From: a virus
DNA length: 44,721 bases
Virus record (IMG/VR): IMGVR_UViG_3300024518_003042
Coordinates: 1 to 44,721 of that record
Direction: 5' to 3' (one strand)
Numbering within the stretch: the stretch's first letter is position 1; the number at the start of each line of letters is the position of its first letter. A model generated the notes under the pieces. It ran no database searches. It had not been told where the DNA came from and saw only the letters and a list, made by a program, of their open reading frames with translations. This document shows, piece by piece, positions 16,293 to 24,316 of the stretch. The position numbers and the translations under genes were made by a program.

Positions 16293-19200
16293 TTATTTAG
16301 CTTTTTCTACGTCCTTATCATCTTCAGCTTGGGCAGTTTCTGACGTTGAATCAGTTAACCAATTTGTTTTGGTTGATTTGTTGTCTAGTCTTCCTCTGTC
16401 CGATAAACTATACATTCTTCCATTCCATTGTGGTCTGTAATCCATTAACATTGTAAGTTGCATTGACACATTTACTCCGTGTGGTAATTGTAACATTTCA
16501 TCGTCATTTTCCAAGTTAATTTCCCAAGGTGTATCTGTGTCGGTTGATATTGTTAGTCCACTGATAAAACAAGGTGTTTCTTGGAACATATTACCTAGTG
16601 TAAAACGTATATATCCACCTCTCATTACTCCACTTGAATAATTAGGTGCTGTCCAACTTGCTAAATAATTAAGTTTTCTCCACATTGGTTTCATTTCTTC
16701 ACGTGACGTTGCGTGTACTTTAAAATCAAATGATATACCCCTTCCCCACGTATTGTAGGTATGTACTGCATCAGCTCTACCTAGTATCTGTGTGGAATTC
16801 CAACTTGGACTGAATGTGTCTGTTACTTGTCCTACTGTATTTCGGAATACTAAGACTTCTTCTGTACCCTTATCTTGATTTGTACCTGTACCAATTTGTG
16901 ATGGACCTGTAAAGTAGAAGGGTATGAAATCTTTGGTTTCTTCACCACCTTGTATTAATTGATATATTTCACTGAATTTAGATAACCCGTCGTTGTCTCC
17001 AAACTTGCCACCTTTTATTTTTGCGTCAATTAAATTTACTTTGTCACCACGTGAGTCTTTTGGGTCTACTTTTGTTGAATAGTCATCTCTAAACACATCA
17101 GAAGTACCTTGGTCTCCAAAACCAAAATTATCACGTAAGTTGTTGTCTTTCCAATTAGCAGTTAAGCCTTGTCCACTACTATTTCTTTGTTCTGTATTTA
17201 GTCGGAAATCATGAAATTTTTCTTTTCCGTCTAAATTTGCTCCTTTTCTATCAGAGGAGTTTTTTGGTATTGAAGAATATGCTAGTGTACTATATGCTTT
17301 TATTCCTGTTTGAATTTCACTACTAGGTGTTGATGTTGGATTGGCTTCTGTTGGGCGTTCATTAAATGGATATTTATTTGATTTTCTTAGTTTTTCTTTT
17401 TCTTCTTCAAACTCATGGTTTCCACTAATACCCTTTGTATCTAATTCTTCTCTATTTTTTCCACCTGTTCCTGTTTTTTCAGGACTGTTTGATATTAGAG
17501 GTGTATATTGATTTCTAATATCATACTTATCTTGTCCTACTAATGGATTAATTGCTTCTTGAGCTTCATTATATCTACGTTCACCCTCTTTACCTCCACC
17601 AAGTAATTTAATGGCAGCGTCACGTGCTTTTCCTTTAAGTAAGGGTTTACCTATATCTGATTTATAAAAACGTGTATGTGTTGTTATTCCTAATCCGTAT
17701 GTTGAATTTGGACCTCCTTGACCACCCATAACTCCTAATGGATACTTAGCGGAAATTCCTAATGGTAATCCCACTAAACCTATAAGGTTGTCTGTTTTAT
17801 CTTTTATTTCGACTAGTCTATTCTTACCTGATATCTTTTCTAATCCTGAGTTTCCGTACGCAAGTTTTTTAGCTCGTTGTACAACTCCATAACTTGCAAT
17901 TTCGTTTGCAAATGGTATTCCGTGTGTTGTTATGTGTGCACCAAAAGCACTACCTGCTACAGATAGTAAACTAGTTACACCTGTATGAATTTTTGTTAAT
18001 TTAGGTCCTATTGATTCTACATTTGGGTTTGTTAACCCTAATCCAACTTGTTTTATGTTCCATAACAGTCCTGCAGGACTTGCCATAAACTTACCAATAC
18101 GTACTACGTCTAGTGCAGTTCTAACAGTTGCAGTTACCGCTCCGCCACGTATAAGTCCACCATCAGGACCACCTAGTCCAAAACGTTCTGGGTCATATCC
18201 CGCTTCTCCATTTTTCTGAATACCACGTAATATGTAAGGTTGTTTAATGTAGTAAGGATTGTATGCTTCGTCACGTACTTTGAACTTACTGTATGCAGCG
18301 TCTAGGAAACTTGGACTGTTCTTTTGTACGTACTGAAATCCTAATGCTGATAACTTTGATACACCTACTATTTCACTGTAATTTCGGTCTGTACTGTATC
18401 CTAAATCACTTGCAATCATTTTAACAGGATGTCCAACTATTGAACCTGCTCCAGGTACAAATGTTCCTTCTCCAAGTTGTGCACCTAGTTTACTGTTACC
18501 AACAGTATCTAAATCTGTGTAGTTTTGTATTGTAGTTGTACTTCCGGCAAACTGAACAAATCTACTTGATTCCCATTTATCATTGGTTCGTAAACCGCCA
18601 ATGCCCTCAACGAATCCATTTTGATTTCGTGTTGCGTTTGATAGTGGATTTCCATCTATGTCAAGTTGACTATGATTCACGTGGTGTGGATTATCGTGTA
18701 TTCCGTTTACTGATAAAGTATTTGAATATTTGTTATCGTCTATACTTGTTCCTGTTTCGTGTCTACCACCTAAAGGACTTGCATTTGTTACTTCTGTTCC
18801 GTCAGTATGTCGTCCTGATAATGGACTGGTATTTGGATTATCCACTCCGTTTGTATGTCTTCCGTCAAGTGGACTTTGGTTAACAGTATCAACACCATCC
18901 GTATGTCTTCCGTCAAGTTCTGATGTATTTGGATTGTCCACTCCCGTTGTGTGTCTTCCACTTAATGCGGATGTATTAGTAGTATCTACTCCTTCCGTAT
19001 GTCTGCCGGTTGGTGTTGTAGGTGGAACTGTTCCATCTATATTAAATCCACTATTGTCAGTTTCGTGTCGACCTGATATTTGACTGTTGTTTGATGTTTC
19101 TTTACCTTCTGTATGTCTACCAGAAATAGCACTACCATTATCAACTTCTTTACCTGTTGTATGTCTACCCTCAATAACACTATTGTTTTCAACATCAACA

Positions 19201-19607
19201 CCGTCACCAAGTCTTCCTGATAATGGAACTGTATTTTTCACTTCTTTTCCTTCTGTATGTCTGCCGTCAGGTTTAGTTCCTGTTACTTCTTTACCCTCTT
19301 CATGACGACCTTGTGGACTAGGAGCATTTACTACTTCTTTTCCCTCTGTATGACGTCCACTTGGTTTTGGAGCATTTACTACATCAGTACCTTTTGTATG
19401 TCTACCCGTTGGATTGGTTGTGGTTGCATTAATTCCTGTTTTTTGTGGTGTTTTAGGAATTTGACTTGTACCGGGTACAGCTCGTTCTGCTAATGGAGTT
19501 GTTTTCCAATCTTTGTTGGCACGTGGAGATTGTGCGGTTACAATAGGTGTAGTATCCAATGGTTTTCTGAATTTACTTAAATCTGATTTTAAATCTTTTA
19601 ATGCCAT
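16293..19607 (-). CDS. Large baseplate protein with 16-residue GRH repeats (1104 aa)
   Basis: Residues 1-67 are basic and Thr/Pro-rich. Residues 68-296 contain fourteen units of a 16-residue repeat with consensus GRHTxGxxVxNxSPLS (starts at 68, 84, 100, 115, 131, 147, 163, 179, 201, 217, 233, 249, 265, 281), each with one His. A long middle region includes Gly/Ala-rich hydrophobic segments. The last 200 residues (ILGRADAVHTYNTWGRGISFDFKVHATSREEM, YLASWTAPNY, GGYIRFTLGNMF, TPWEINLE, LPHGVNVSMQLTML) match the C-terminal domain of contractile-tail baseplate or tube-initiator proteins. The N-terminal repeat is unusual and could form a beta-solenoid or flexible stalk. Confidence 0.6.
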   Translation of the reverse strand: MALKDLKSDLSKFRKPLDTTPIVTAQSPRANKDWKTTPLAERAVPGTSQIPKTPQKTGINATTTNPTGRHTKGTDVVNAPKPSGRHTEGKEVVNAPSPQGRHEEGKEVTGTKPDGRHTEGKEVKNTVPLSGRLGDGVDVENNSVIEGRHTTGKEVDNGSAISGRHTEGKETSNNSQISGRHETDNSGFNIDGTVPPTTPTGRHTEGVDTTNTSALSGRHTTGVDNPNTSELDGRHTDGVDTVNQSPLDGRHTNGVDNPNTSPLSGRHTDGTEVTNASPLGGRHETGTSIDDNKYSNTLSVNGIHDNPHHVNHSQLDIDGNPLSNATRNQNGFVEGIGGLRTNDKWESSRFVQFAGSTTTIQNYTDLDTVGNSKLGAQLGEGTFVPGAGSIVGHPVKMIASDLGYSTDRNYSEIVGVSKLSALGFQYVQKNSPSFLDAAYSKFKVRDEAYNPYYIKQPYILRGIQKNGEAGYDPERFGLGGPDGGLIRGGAVTATVRTALDVVRIGKFMASPAGLLWNIKQVGLGLTNPNVESIGPKLTKIHTGVTSLLSVAGSAFGAHITTHGIPFANEIASYGVVQRAKKLAYGNSGLEKISGKNRLVEIKDKTDNLIGLVGLPLGISAKYPLGVMGGQGGPNSTYGLGITTHTRFYKSDIGKPLLKGKARDAAIKLLGGGKEGERRYNEAQEAINPLVGQDKYDIRNQYTPLISNSPEKTGTGGKNREELDTKGISGNHEFEEEKEKLRKSNKYPFNERPTEANPTSTPSSEIQTGIKAYSTLAYSSIPKNSSDRKGANLDGKEKFHDFRLNTEQRNSSGQGLTANWKDNNLRDNFGFGDQGTSDVFRDDYSTKVDPKDSRGDKVNLIDAKIKGGKFGDNDGLSKFSEIYQLIQGGEETKDFIPFYFTGPSQIGTGTNQDKGTEEVLVFRNTVGQVTDTFSPSWNSTQILGRADAVHTYNTWGRGISFDFKVHATSREEMKPMWRKLNYLASWTAPNYSSGVMRGGYIRFTLGNMFQETPCFISGLTISTDTDTPWEINLENDDEMLQLPHGVNVSMQLTMLMDYRPQWNGRMYSLSDRGRLDNKSTKTNWLTDSTSETAQAEDDKDVEKAK
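18719..19406 (-). repeat. 48-bp tandem repeats encoding GRH units
   Basis: Fourteen units of about 48 bp encode 16-residue repeats with an almost constant GRH core. One unit is a residue short (100 to 115) and one is six residues long (179 to 201). DNA identity varies between units while the amino-acid pattern is kept, so the array is under protein-level selection and is not a recent slippage product. One unit (residue 131) has GRL instead of GRH. Confidence 0.85.
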
Positions 19608-19608
19608 C

Positions 19609-21780
19609 TTATCCTAATCCTAAGTTGTTACCGATTCTAGATACGTTTTTTTGTCTTGTAAATAATCTTTCTCTAGGACCATCCCCAAAATCAACTAATA
19701 CTTCAACAGGTTGGGGTTGTGTAGATGAAGAAGATTCCTTTATCGCAGAAACTATGTGGTCTAACTTAGCATAAAATTCAGTTAATGGTACAACTGCTTC
19801 ATCTTGACCAGCTTCTGCTACAATAGTATGAACTCCACCTGGAGTTGCCTTTACCATAGCACCATCAGCTGCTTTCATTCCTGTTACAACTCGTATTGTC
19901 GATTCACCCTTTTCTCTTGATTCAATTTGACTTGCCGCGTTTCTCATACCAGAATCGGTTGATTTTTTAGCATTGGCCATTGCTTCTTTAGATTTAGCTT
20001 CTTTTTCTTCATCTGAACTAAAATCCTTAAATAACAATCCGGTCAATGAACCTCCTGATGCTAAGTATTCTCCTGCTTTAGCTAATTGGTCTAGTAACTT
20101 ACCCATACCGTTTGCAACTTTAGCTGTGAATTTTTCTTTTAATAAGTCGATCGACCTGTCAAAGCTTTCCATAGCACTTGCACGAGATTGTTCTTTAAGT
20201 GCTTCGTCAAATGCCATATCACCTTCAATACCGGCTTTCATTTTCAACTGTTTTAATTCTTCTTCTGCTCCTTCAATTCCGTTACGTCTAGCTTTCTCTG
20301 CTTTCATTAACGAATCCATCATATCATCTCGAACAATACTATTTAGTTTTCTAACTGTTAGAGATTTTTGTAATTCGCCAAGTTCCATACCGGAAGCTTC
20401 CGCAACTTTTTGTTTGGACTTCCAACTTAACTCATCCCAATTTGCAATTGATTCTACTTGATTAAGTATCTCATCTTGCATTCCCGCAAAATCTCCAGCT
20501 AATCCAAGTCCCTTTGCTTTATCAAAGTTTAATCGTGCACCTGTAAGTACATTGGCTTCCATTTGTGCACCAATACTAGTATCAATGTTTAATTGATTAT
20601 TAGCAGTTGACTGCATTTTATCTAGTGTAGTACCTAAACGTCTTGCCTCTAATACTTGTTTGGTTAGTTCTTCAGTATTACCTGAAAACATTGCTTGCAC
20701 ATTACTAGAAACATTGGCTATGTCATCTAATGTATCCTTTATATCAAACCCTAAGCCACGTTGTTTGTTGTACTCGTTAGTAGTATCATTAATAGTAGTT
20801 AATGTTTCTTTAGCTGTTTTACCGCTAGTTTTACCAACTATTGCAATCTTAGCAGCGTTTTCCGCGGATAATCCTAAATTAAATGTCGTACGTTCTAATA
20901 ACTTGAGTTCTTCAATGGATAATGTATTAATACTTCCCATTTCAGTTTTCCAGGCTGATAATATAGGAAGTGCATTTTTCATTGAAACTGCTAATTCACC
21001 TGTTGTTTTATCGGATTTATGTAAAGCTTTCTCTAACTCAATTGCCTCGGCCTTTGACATCGATAATCCTTTAGCCATTTCCGATATGTGTTTATCGGCT
21101 CCTGATGCCATTGCCATTAACGCAACCATTCCTGCAATTATGGCAGCTATCCAACCTACAATAGGTATTGACATAATAGCCATACCAACGGACCTCGCGG
21201 CACCAATACCCGCTTTTCCAAATGCTTTCATTCCGGAGGCACCAGCCTTACCAACACCAGACATATTCTTTCGCATATTTTTAATAACTTTGGCTTGAAA
21301 ATTTCTTTTTGTTTTATCAAATGATTTACTTAAGCTACCCTGTAACATATCGGCTGCTTTACCCCCGACAATCGGAATTTTACGAAGTGGTTCTGTAAAC
21401 CCTTCTAACGTGGATTTAATTTTATCCATTTTCTTTTGTGGATAAAGTTTGTCCGATGCTTCTTTTGCTTTTATTTTTAGTTGGTCAATAACTGCTAATC
21501 GTTTTGTTTCTACACGAGTAACATCTTCAGCGAGAGACATTTGTTCTTTAAGTCCCTTAACAATATCATTACTTAGATTTTTATTTTCTGCTATAAAGCC
21601 ACCTAATGTTTCTTGTATCTTTACGTTTTTCTCAGCGGCCGTGTTTGATTCCAGACTAAGACCAACTAATTCTTCACGTAGCTTCTTTTCTTTACCGAAT
21701 ATAGTAAGCTTATTTTCTAAAATAGAAGCTAAACTACTATGAAAATTTAATTCGTCTTTATGGTCCTCTTTTTTAGCCAT
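19609..21780 (-). CDS. Tail tape measure protein (723 aa)
   Basis: The protein is largely helical with coiled-coil-like segments at residues 20-130 and 240-330. A Gly/Ala-rich hydrophobic stretch (residues about 200-226, AIMSIPIVGWIAAIIAGMVAL) is the usual tape-measure membrane segment. The C-terminus has GGVHTIVAEAGQDEAVVPL, the VGEAGPEAVIPL-type motif characteristic of tape measure proteins. It sets tail length and is thought to help the DNA cross the host envelope. Position between the baseplate genes fits. At 723 residues it would correspond to a tail of roughly 100 nm by the usual 1.5 angstroms per residue rule. Confidence 0.8.
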   Translation of the reverse strand: MAKKEDHKDELNFHSSLASILENKLTIFGKEKKLREELVGLSLESNTAAEKNVKIQETLGGFIAENKNLSNDIVKGLKEQMSLAEDVTRVETKRLAVIDQLKIKAKEASDKLYPQKKMDKIKSTLEGFTEPLRKIPIVGGKAADMLQGSLSKSFDKTKRNFQAKVIKNMRKNMSGVGKAGASGMKAFGKAGIGAARSVGMAIMSIPIVGWIAAIIAGMVALMAMASGADKHISEMAKGLSMSKAEAIELEKALHKSDKTTGELAVSMKNALPILSAWKTEMGSINTLSIEELKLLERTTFNLGLSAENAAKIAIVGKTSGKTAKETLTTINDTTNEYNKQRGLGFDIKDTLDDIANVSSNVQAMFSGNTEELTKQVLEARRLGTTLDKMQSTANNQLNIDTSIGAQMEANVLTGARLNFDKAKGLGLAGDFAGMQDEILNQVESIANWDELSWKSKQKVAEASGMELGELQKSLTVRKLNSIVRDDMMDSLMKAEKARRNGIEGAEEELKQLKMKAGIEGDMAFDEALKEQSRASAMESFDRSIDLLKEKFTAKVANGMGKLLDQLAKAGEYLASGGSLTGLLFKDFSSDEEKEAKSKEAMANAKKSTDSGMRNAASQIESREKGESTIRVVTGMKAADGAMVKATPGGVHTIVAEAGQDEAVVPLTEFYAKLDHIVSAIKESSSSTQPQPVEVLVDFGDGPRERLFTRQKNVSRIGNNLGLG

Positions 21781-21783
21781 AAA

Positions 21784-21975
21784 TTAACCATTTTTCCTAG
21801 ACTCATAAGCTTTTAGTTTTATTCTCAACGCGTCAGACGAATCTTGATAGTCTTTAATAGCATCGTTTAATTCCGGGTCCTTTTTTAGTTGTTCTATTGC
21901 TTTGTTAAAACTGTTATTTGTTAATAAAGACAATATTTTACCAAACAACCCCTCTGATAATAAATGTTTACTCAT
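21784..21975 (-). CDS. Small candidate internal protein, MSKHLLSE start (63 aa)
   Basis: It starts MSKHLLSE-GLFGKI, with a possible L-S-E/Gly prohead-type cleavage site after residue 8. The body (AIEQLKKDPELNDAIKDYQDSSDALRIKL) is similar in length and pattern to the basic helical ends of two modules in the 1288-residue polyprotein (SQDPEIKSMIDN and TKNPKLSKIIGQ). It has its own late-type promoter at 21998-22005 and an AAGGAAG ribosome-binding site, and is followed 3 nt later by the tape measure gene. Confidence 0.65.
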   Translation of the reverse strand: MSKHLLSEGLFGKILSLLTNNSFNKAIEQLKKDPELNDAIKDYQDSSDALRIKLKAYESRKNG

Positions 21976-21997
21976 AATACTTCCTTGTTATTTAGTT

Positions 21998-22005
21998 ATA
22001 AATAT
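21998..22005 (-). promoter_or_regulatory. Late-type promoter box
   Basis: ATATTTAT on the minus strand (AATATTTATAAC), 22 nt before the start of the 63-aa gene and the tape measure operon. The same box occurs upstream of most structural genes here. Confidence 0.5.
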
Positions 22006-22021
22006 TGGGAAATAAGATTTA

Positions 22022-22231
22022 TTACTTTTTAGACCTAGCCTTTTCCTGAGCTTTGTTTTGTTCGTCGATGAATTGGTTGATTTTTTTAATATGGAAGCGT
22101 CTTAACCATACGGGCATATTATATACTCGCTCGTGCGTAAATCCTCCTTGTCCGTGGTACACTAAGTCGTGAATCTCAGCGTGTAGTACCGGTCGATAAC
22201 TACGACCTAGGCCAAAAAAACTCGACGTCAA
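22022..22231 (-). CDS. Small baseplate-associated protein (69 aa)
   Basis: The core EIHDLVYHGQGGFTHERVYNMPVWLRRFHIKKI matches a small protein that usually follows the gp26-type gene in T4-like marine phages, with the conserved VYNMPxWLRxF segment. The frame opens with a TTG codon that overlaps the last 32 nt of the gp26-like gene, and no ATG lies in the N-terminal part, so the exact start is uncertain. The C-terminus is a basic helix (DEQNKAQEKARSKK). It is probably involved in hub assembly; this is inferred from neighbours. Confidence 0.6.
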   Translation of the reverse strand: MTSSFFGLGRSYRPVLHAEIHDLVYHGQGGFTHERVYNMPVWLRRFHIKKINQFIDEQNKAQEKARSKK

Positions 22232-23060
22232 TGGGAATGTCTACTTTGTCGTTGTGTTCCATACATTCTGAACAACTATATTCAAACGACAAATCAACAT
22301 CAGGTTGAATATCTTTTACATACTCTCTAAATGCTCTACTGTCAATGGCAAATAGTTCGTTGTCTACAAAGTTTCTAACCGCTTGTTTACTATCATCTCC
22401 GTCTACTGATACAATTACGTATTTTAAACGGGTAGATAGTTCTTTATCAATTCCTGTTCGTGCAGTTACCTTTTTAAGTCCTTTTAGTTCTTCGGTTATT
22501 GCTTGTTCTAGTCCGTGTGTCAGTAATTGGAACTGTATGGTTCTTCCTGATTTTGGTAGAGTGTATGTAAATATGTTTTGGTGTGGTGTTAATAGTGTTT
22601 CGTCAACTTCTTTATCGGATACAGCAGTTAAATCAACGGATACTTTGTTTTTTTCTGAACAATGACCACACGCTACTTCTACATTGTAGTCTTTACCATA
22701 ACCTAGTACTCGAGCGGCAATCATAATAGCATTTTTATCACCTACCAACAAGTCTTTGTATGATACAGGAGTAATTATCATCGCTTCTAGTAGTTTGTCT
22801 ATAACAACACCTTGTTTAATAAGGTTTGCGGATGCAAGTATATCCTCTTCCTTAGCAGTCATATACTTCATTTCAATGGTTCCACCGGATAATGGGTGTC
22901 CTTCAGGATATAGTAGTCCTTTGCTGGGTAAATCAATTACTTCCGTTGGAAAGTCTGATTTCTTTACTTCTGTTTGTTTGTGTTGTGCTAGTAACGTAGC
23001 TTTTAATTGTTCTTCGTCTATTGGTTGGTTTTTACCTGGTAGGTCGTCTGTAACTTTCAT
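22200..23060 (-). CDS. gp26: gp26-like baseplate protein (286 aa)
   Basis: The segment VIDLPSKGLLYPEGHPLSGG, then EMKYMTAKEEDILASANLIKQG, then DLLVGDKNAIMIAARVLGYG is the hallmark of the T4 gp26-type baseplate family (Pfam T4 baseplate). Two Cys-x2-Cys pairs (CGHCSEKN near residue 130 and CSECM near 267) could bind zinc, as seen in many relatives. It lies with its small partner gene and the tape measure. A late-type box at 23091-23098 and an AAGGAA ribosome-binding site precede it. Confidence 0.8.
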   Translation of the reverse strand: MKVTDDLPGKNQPIDEEQLKATLLAQHKQTEVKKSDFPTEVIDLPSKGLLYPEGHPLSGGTIEMKYMTAKEEDILASANLIKQGVVIDKLLEAMIITPVSYKDLLVGDKNAIMIAARVLGYGKDYNVEVACGHCSEKNKVSVDLTAVSDKEVDETLLTPHQNIFTYTLPKSGRTIQFQLLTHGLEQAITEELKGLKKVTARTGIDKELSTRLKYVIVSVDGDDSKQAVRNFVDNELFAIDSRAFREYVKDIQPDVDLSFEYSCSECMEHNDKVDIPIDVEFFWPRS

Positions 23061-23090
23061 TGTATTCCTTTTGTTGTTTATAACTTTGTA

Positions 23091-23098
23091 ATAAATAT
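23091..23098 (-). promoter_or_regulatory. Late-type promoter box (gp26 operon)
   Basis: TATATTTATTAC on the minus strand, about 30 nt upstream of the gp26-like start and immediately after the terminator of the preceding cassette gene. Confidence 0.5.
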
Positions 23099-23106
23099 AA
23101 GGAAAT

Positions 23107-23138
23107 AAAAAAACCCGTTAATTGTTAGTTACGGGTTT
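23107..23138 (-). terminator. Rho-independent terminator of cassette gene
   Basis: The minus strand reads AAACCCGT, 12-nt loop, ACGGGTTT, then a T-run. It follows the 109-aa cassette gene. The loop sequence CTAACAATTA is shared with the terminator at 23532-23564. Confidence 0.8.
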
Positions 23139-23166
23139 AGTTTGATTTATGTTGATAACTAACTAG

Positions 23167-23496
23167 TTATTCAAATTTCTTATTTAGACGTTTTAAGTTT
23201 TTCCAATAGCTAGATTTTAAATGTTTACTGTCTACTGCTTCTGCGGAATCTCCATATGGTCCTTCATCGTATATATTTAATACATCGTCTCCCTCATATC
23301 CAAGTTTTACTTCAGTGTCACCAAATCTAAATCCAATTTTTTCGTATTTAATATAAGGGTCTTTGTCTGTAACGTTAAACGCTGTGAATCCATTTGATTT
23401 AGCTAAATTAGTTAATTTACTAATTGTTTGGTCGTTACTACCTTCTTGTAAAACGTATTTTCTTCTAAATTTTTCTGCTACTTCTTTACTGTTCAT
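23167..23496 (-). CDS. Cassette protein 1, shared N-terminus (109 aa)
   Basis: It begins MNSKEVAEKFRRKYVLQE-G, nearly identical to the starts of the 126-, 96- and 203-aa neighbours, then diverges into an unrelated acidic domain (KIGFRFGDTEVKLGYEGDDVLNIYDEGPYG). The shared leader ends in L-Q-E followed by Gly, which looks like a capsid-targeting peptide with a prohead-protease site at residue 18. The leader DNA, ribosome-binding site and promoter are identical over about 92 bp with the 203-aa cassette (23439-23530 against 24871-24962). The mature function is unknown. Confidence 0.7.
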   Translation of the reverse strand: MNSKEVAEKFRRKYVLQEGSNDQTISKLTNLAKSNGFTAFNVTDKDPYIKYEKIGFRFGDTEVKLGYEGDDVLNIYDEGPYGDSAEAVDSKHLKSSYWKNLKRLNKKFE

Positions 23497-23515
23497 AGTG
23501 TTTCCTAATTTGTAT

Positions 23516-23523
23516 ATAAATAT
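23516..23523 (-). promoter_or_regulatory. Late-type promoter box of cassette 1
   Basis: AATATTTATATAC on the minus strand, within the 92-bp segment duplicated at 24871-24962. The ribosome-binding site TTAGGAAAC follows. Confidence 0.5.
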
Positions 23524-23531
23524 TGTAAAAT

Positions 23532-23564
23532 AAAAAAACCCGTTAATTGTTAGGTAGTCGGGTT
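23532..23564 (-). terminator. Rho-independent terminator of cassette 2
   Basis: The minus strand has AACCCG, a 16-nt loop, CGGGTT and a run of seven T. It ends the 126-aa cassette gene. Confidence 0.75.
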
Positions 23565-23575
23565 AATGTAATTTA

Positions 23576-23956
23576 TTATGACCTCTCTGTAATATAAAAC
23601 CCTAAAAGAGATTCTAATTCGCTGTGTTTAATAGAGGATTTAATATCAATACCAATAGTCACATCTCCGTCACGTACATATACACTCGCGGTTTTATTTC
23701 CAACTTTTAATTCTTTAGGTAATTTTTTTGATACAGATAATAATTTTTTTTCAATAGCAACTAATTCCTTAACAGTATATTCTTCATTCCATTGGTTCCA
23801 CTCTAATATATAATCATTACCTCTAAGACGTGTTATGTAATAATACCTACCTAATAATGCTAGTTCGGCTTTACGTGACATTTCAAAATCAATATTTAAC
23901 CCTTCGTTTAAAACGTATTTTCTTCTAAACTTGTCTGATACTTCTTTACTGTTCAT
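23576..23956 (-). CDS. Cassette protein 2, shared N-terminus (126 aa)
   Basis: The start MNSKEVSDKFRRKYVLNE-G is the shared leader with two substitutions; L-N-E/Gly is the presumed cleavage site at residue 18. The body is different from cassette 1: GRYYYITRLRGNDYILEWNQWNEEYTVKEL, then a C-terminal segment with GNKTASVYVRDGDVTIGIDIKS. It is a soluble alpha/beta-like domain without a recognised family. Promoter (23976-23983) and leader are nearly identical to cassettes 1 and 4. A separate terminator follows, so it is an independent transcription unit. Confidence 0.7.
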   Translation of the reverse strand: MNSKEVSDKFRRKYVLNEGLNIDFEMSRKAELALLGRYYYITRLRGNDYILEWNQWNEEYTVKELVAIEKKLLSVSKKLPKELKVGNKTASVYVRDGDVTIGIDIKSSIKHSELESLLGFYITERS

Positions 23957-23975
23957 AGTGTTTCCTAATTTGTAT

Positions 23976-23983
23976 ATAAATAT
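23976..23983 (-). promoter_or_regulatory. Late-type promoter box of cassette 2
   Basis: AATATTTATATAC in a leader almost identical to cassettes 1 and 4. Upstream (23990-24020) is a decayed copy of the CCGTTAATTGTTAG terminator, with its stem lost. Confidence 0.5.
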
Positions 23984-24009
23984 TGTAAAAATTAAAAAAC
24001 CGTTAATTG

Positions 24010-24300
24010 TTAGGTAGTAGGATTAGCCCAATACTGTTTAAAGTCTTTTTCATTCTTTACGGGTTTATCCATCCATTCCGGCTTTAATGAAAATATTTGT
24101 GAATATAGTCCACTATATGTTTCCTTGTAGTATTTATCTAGACTTTTAGGTTTATCGTCTTCAAAATTTTCGTTCCACTTTACGGGTAAAAGAAATTTCT
24201 CTTTTCTACCATCGTTAGCTTTGTACTTCGGGGCTTCGTTTAGAACGTATTTTTTTCTAAACTTGTCTGCTACTTCTCTGCCTGATATTGGTTTTTTCAT
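24010..24300 (-). CDS. Cassette protein 3, diverged shared N-terminus (96 aa)
   Basis: The start MKKPISGREVADKFRKKYVLNE-A keeps the core of the cassette leader (REVADKFRKKYVLNE) with a different extreme N-terminus and L-N-E/Ala instead of Gly. The body is short and unrelated (LPVKWNENFEDDKPKSLDKYYKETYSGLYSQIFSL). The own ATATTTAT box is missing, and the leader is TACAAATAAGAATACT. It may therefore be read from the 203-aa cassette 17 nt upstream. The terminator downstream appears degraded. I do not recognise the mature domain. Confidence 0.65.
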   Translation of the reverse strand: MKKPISGREVADKFRKKYVLNEAPKYKANDGRKEKFLLPVKWNENFEDDKPKSLDKYYKETYSGLYSQIFSLKPEWMDKPVKNEKDFKQYWANPTT

Positions 24301-24316
24301 AGTATTCTTATTTGTA

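Noticed and set aside
18719-19406. Repeat array considered as a CRISPR-like array
   Set aside because: Units are contiguous, in frame and encode a protein repeat; there are no unique spacers between identical repeats.
18536-19493. Several overlapping plus-strand frames with periodic sequence
   Set aside because: They are antisense readings of the 48-bp GRH repeat array.
20660-21298. A 212-residue plus-strand open frame
   Set aside because: It lies entirely opposite the tape measure gene, is hydrophobic only because helix codons are read antisense, and has no promoter or leader.
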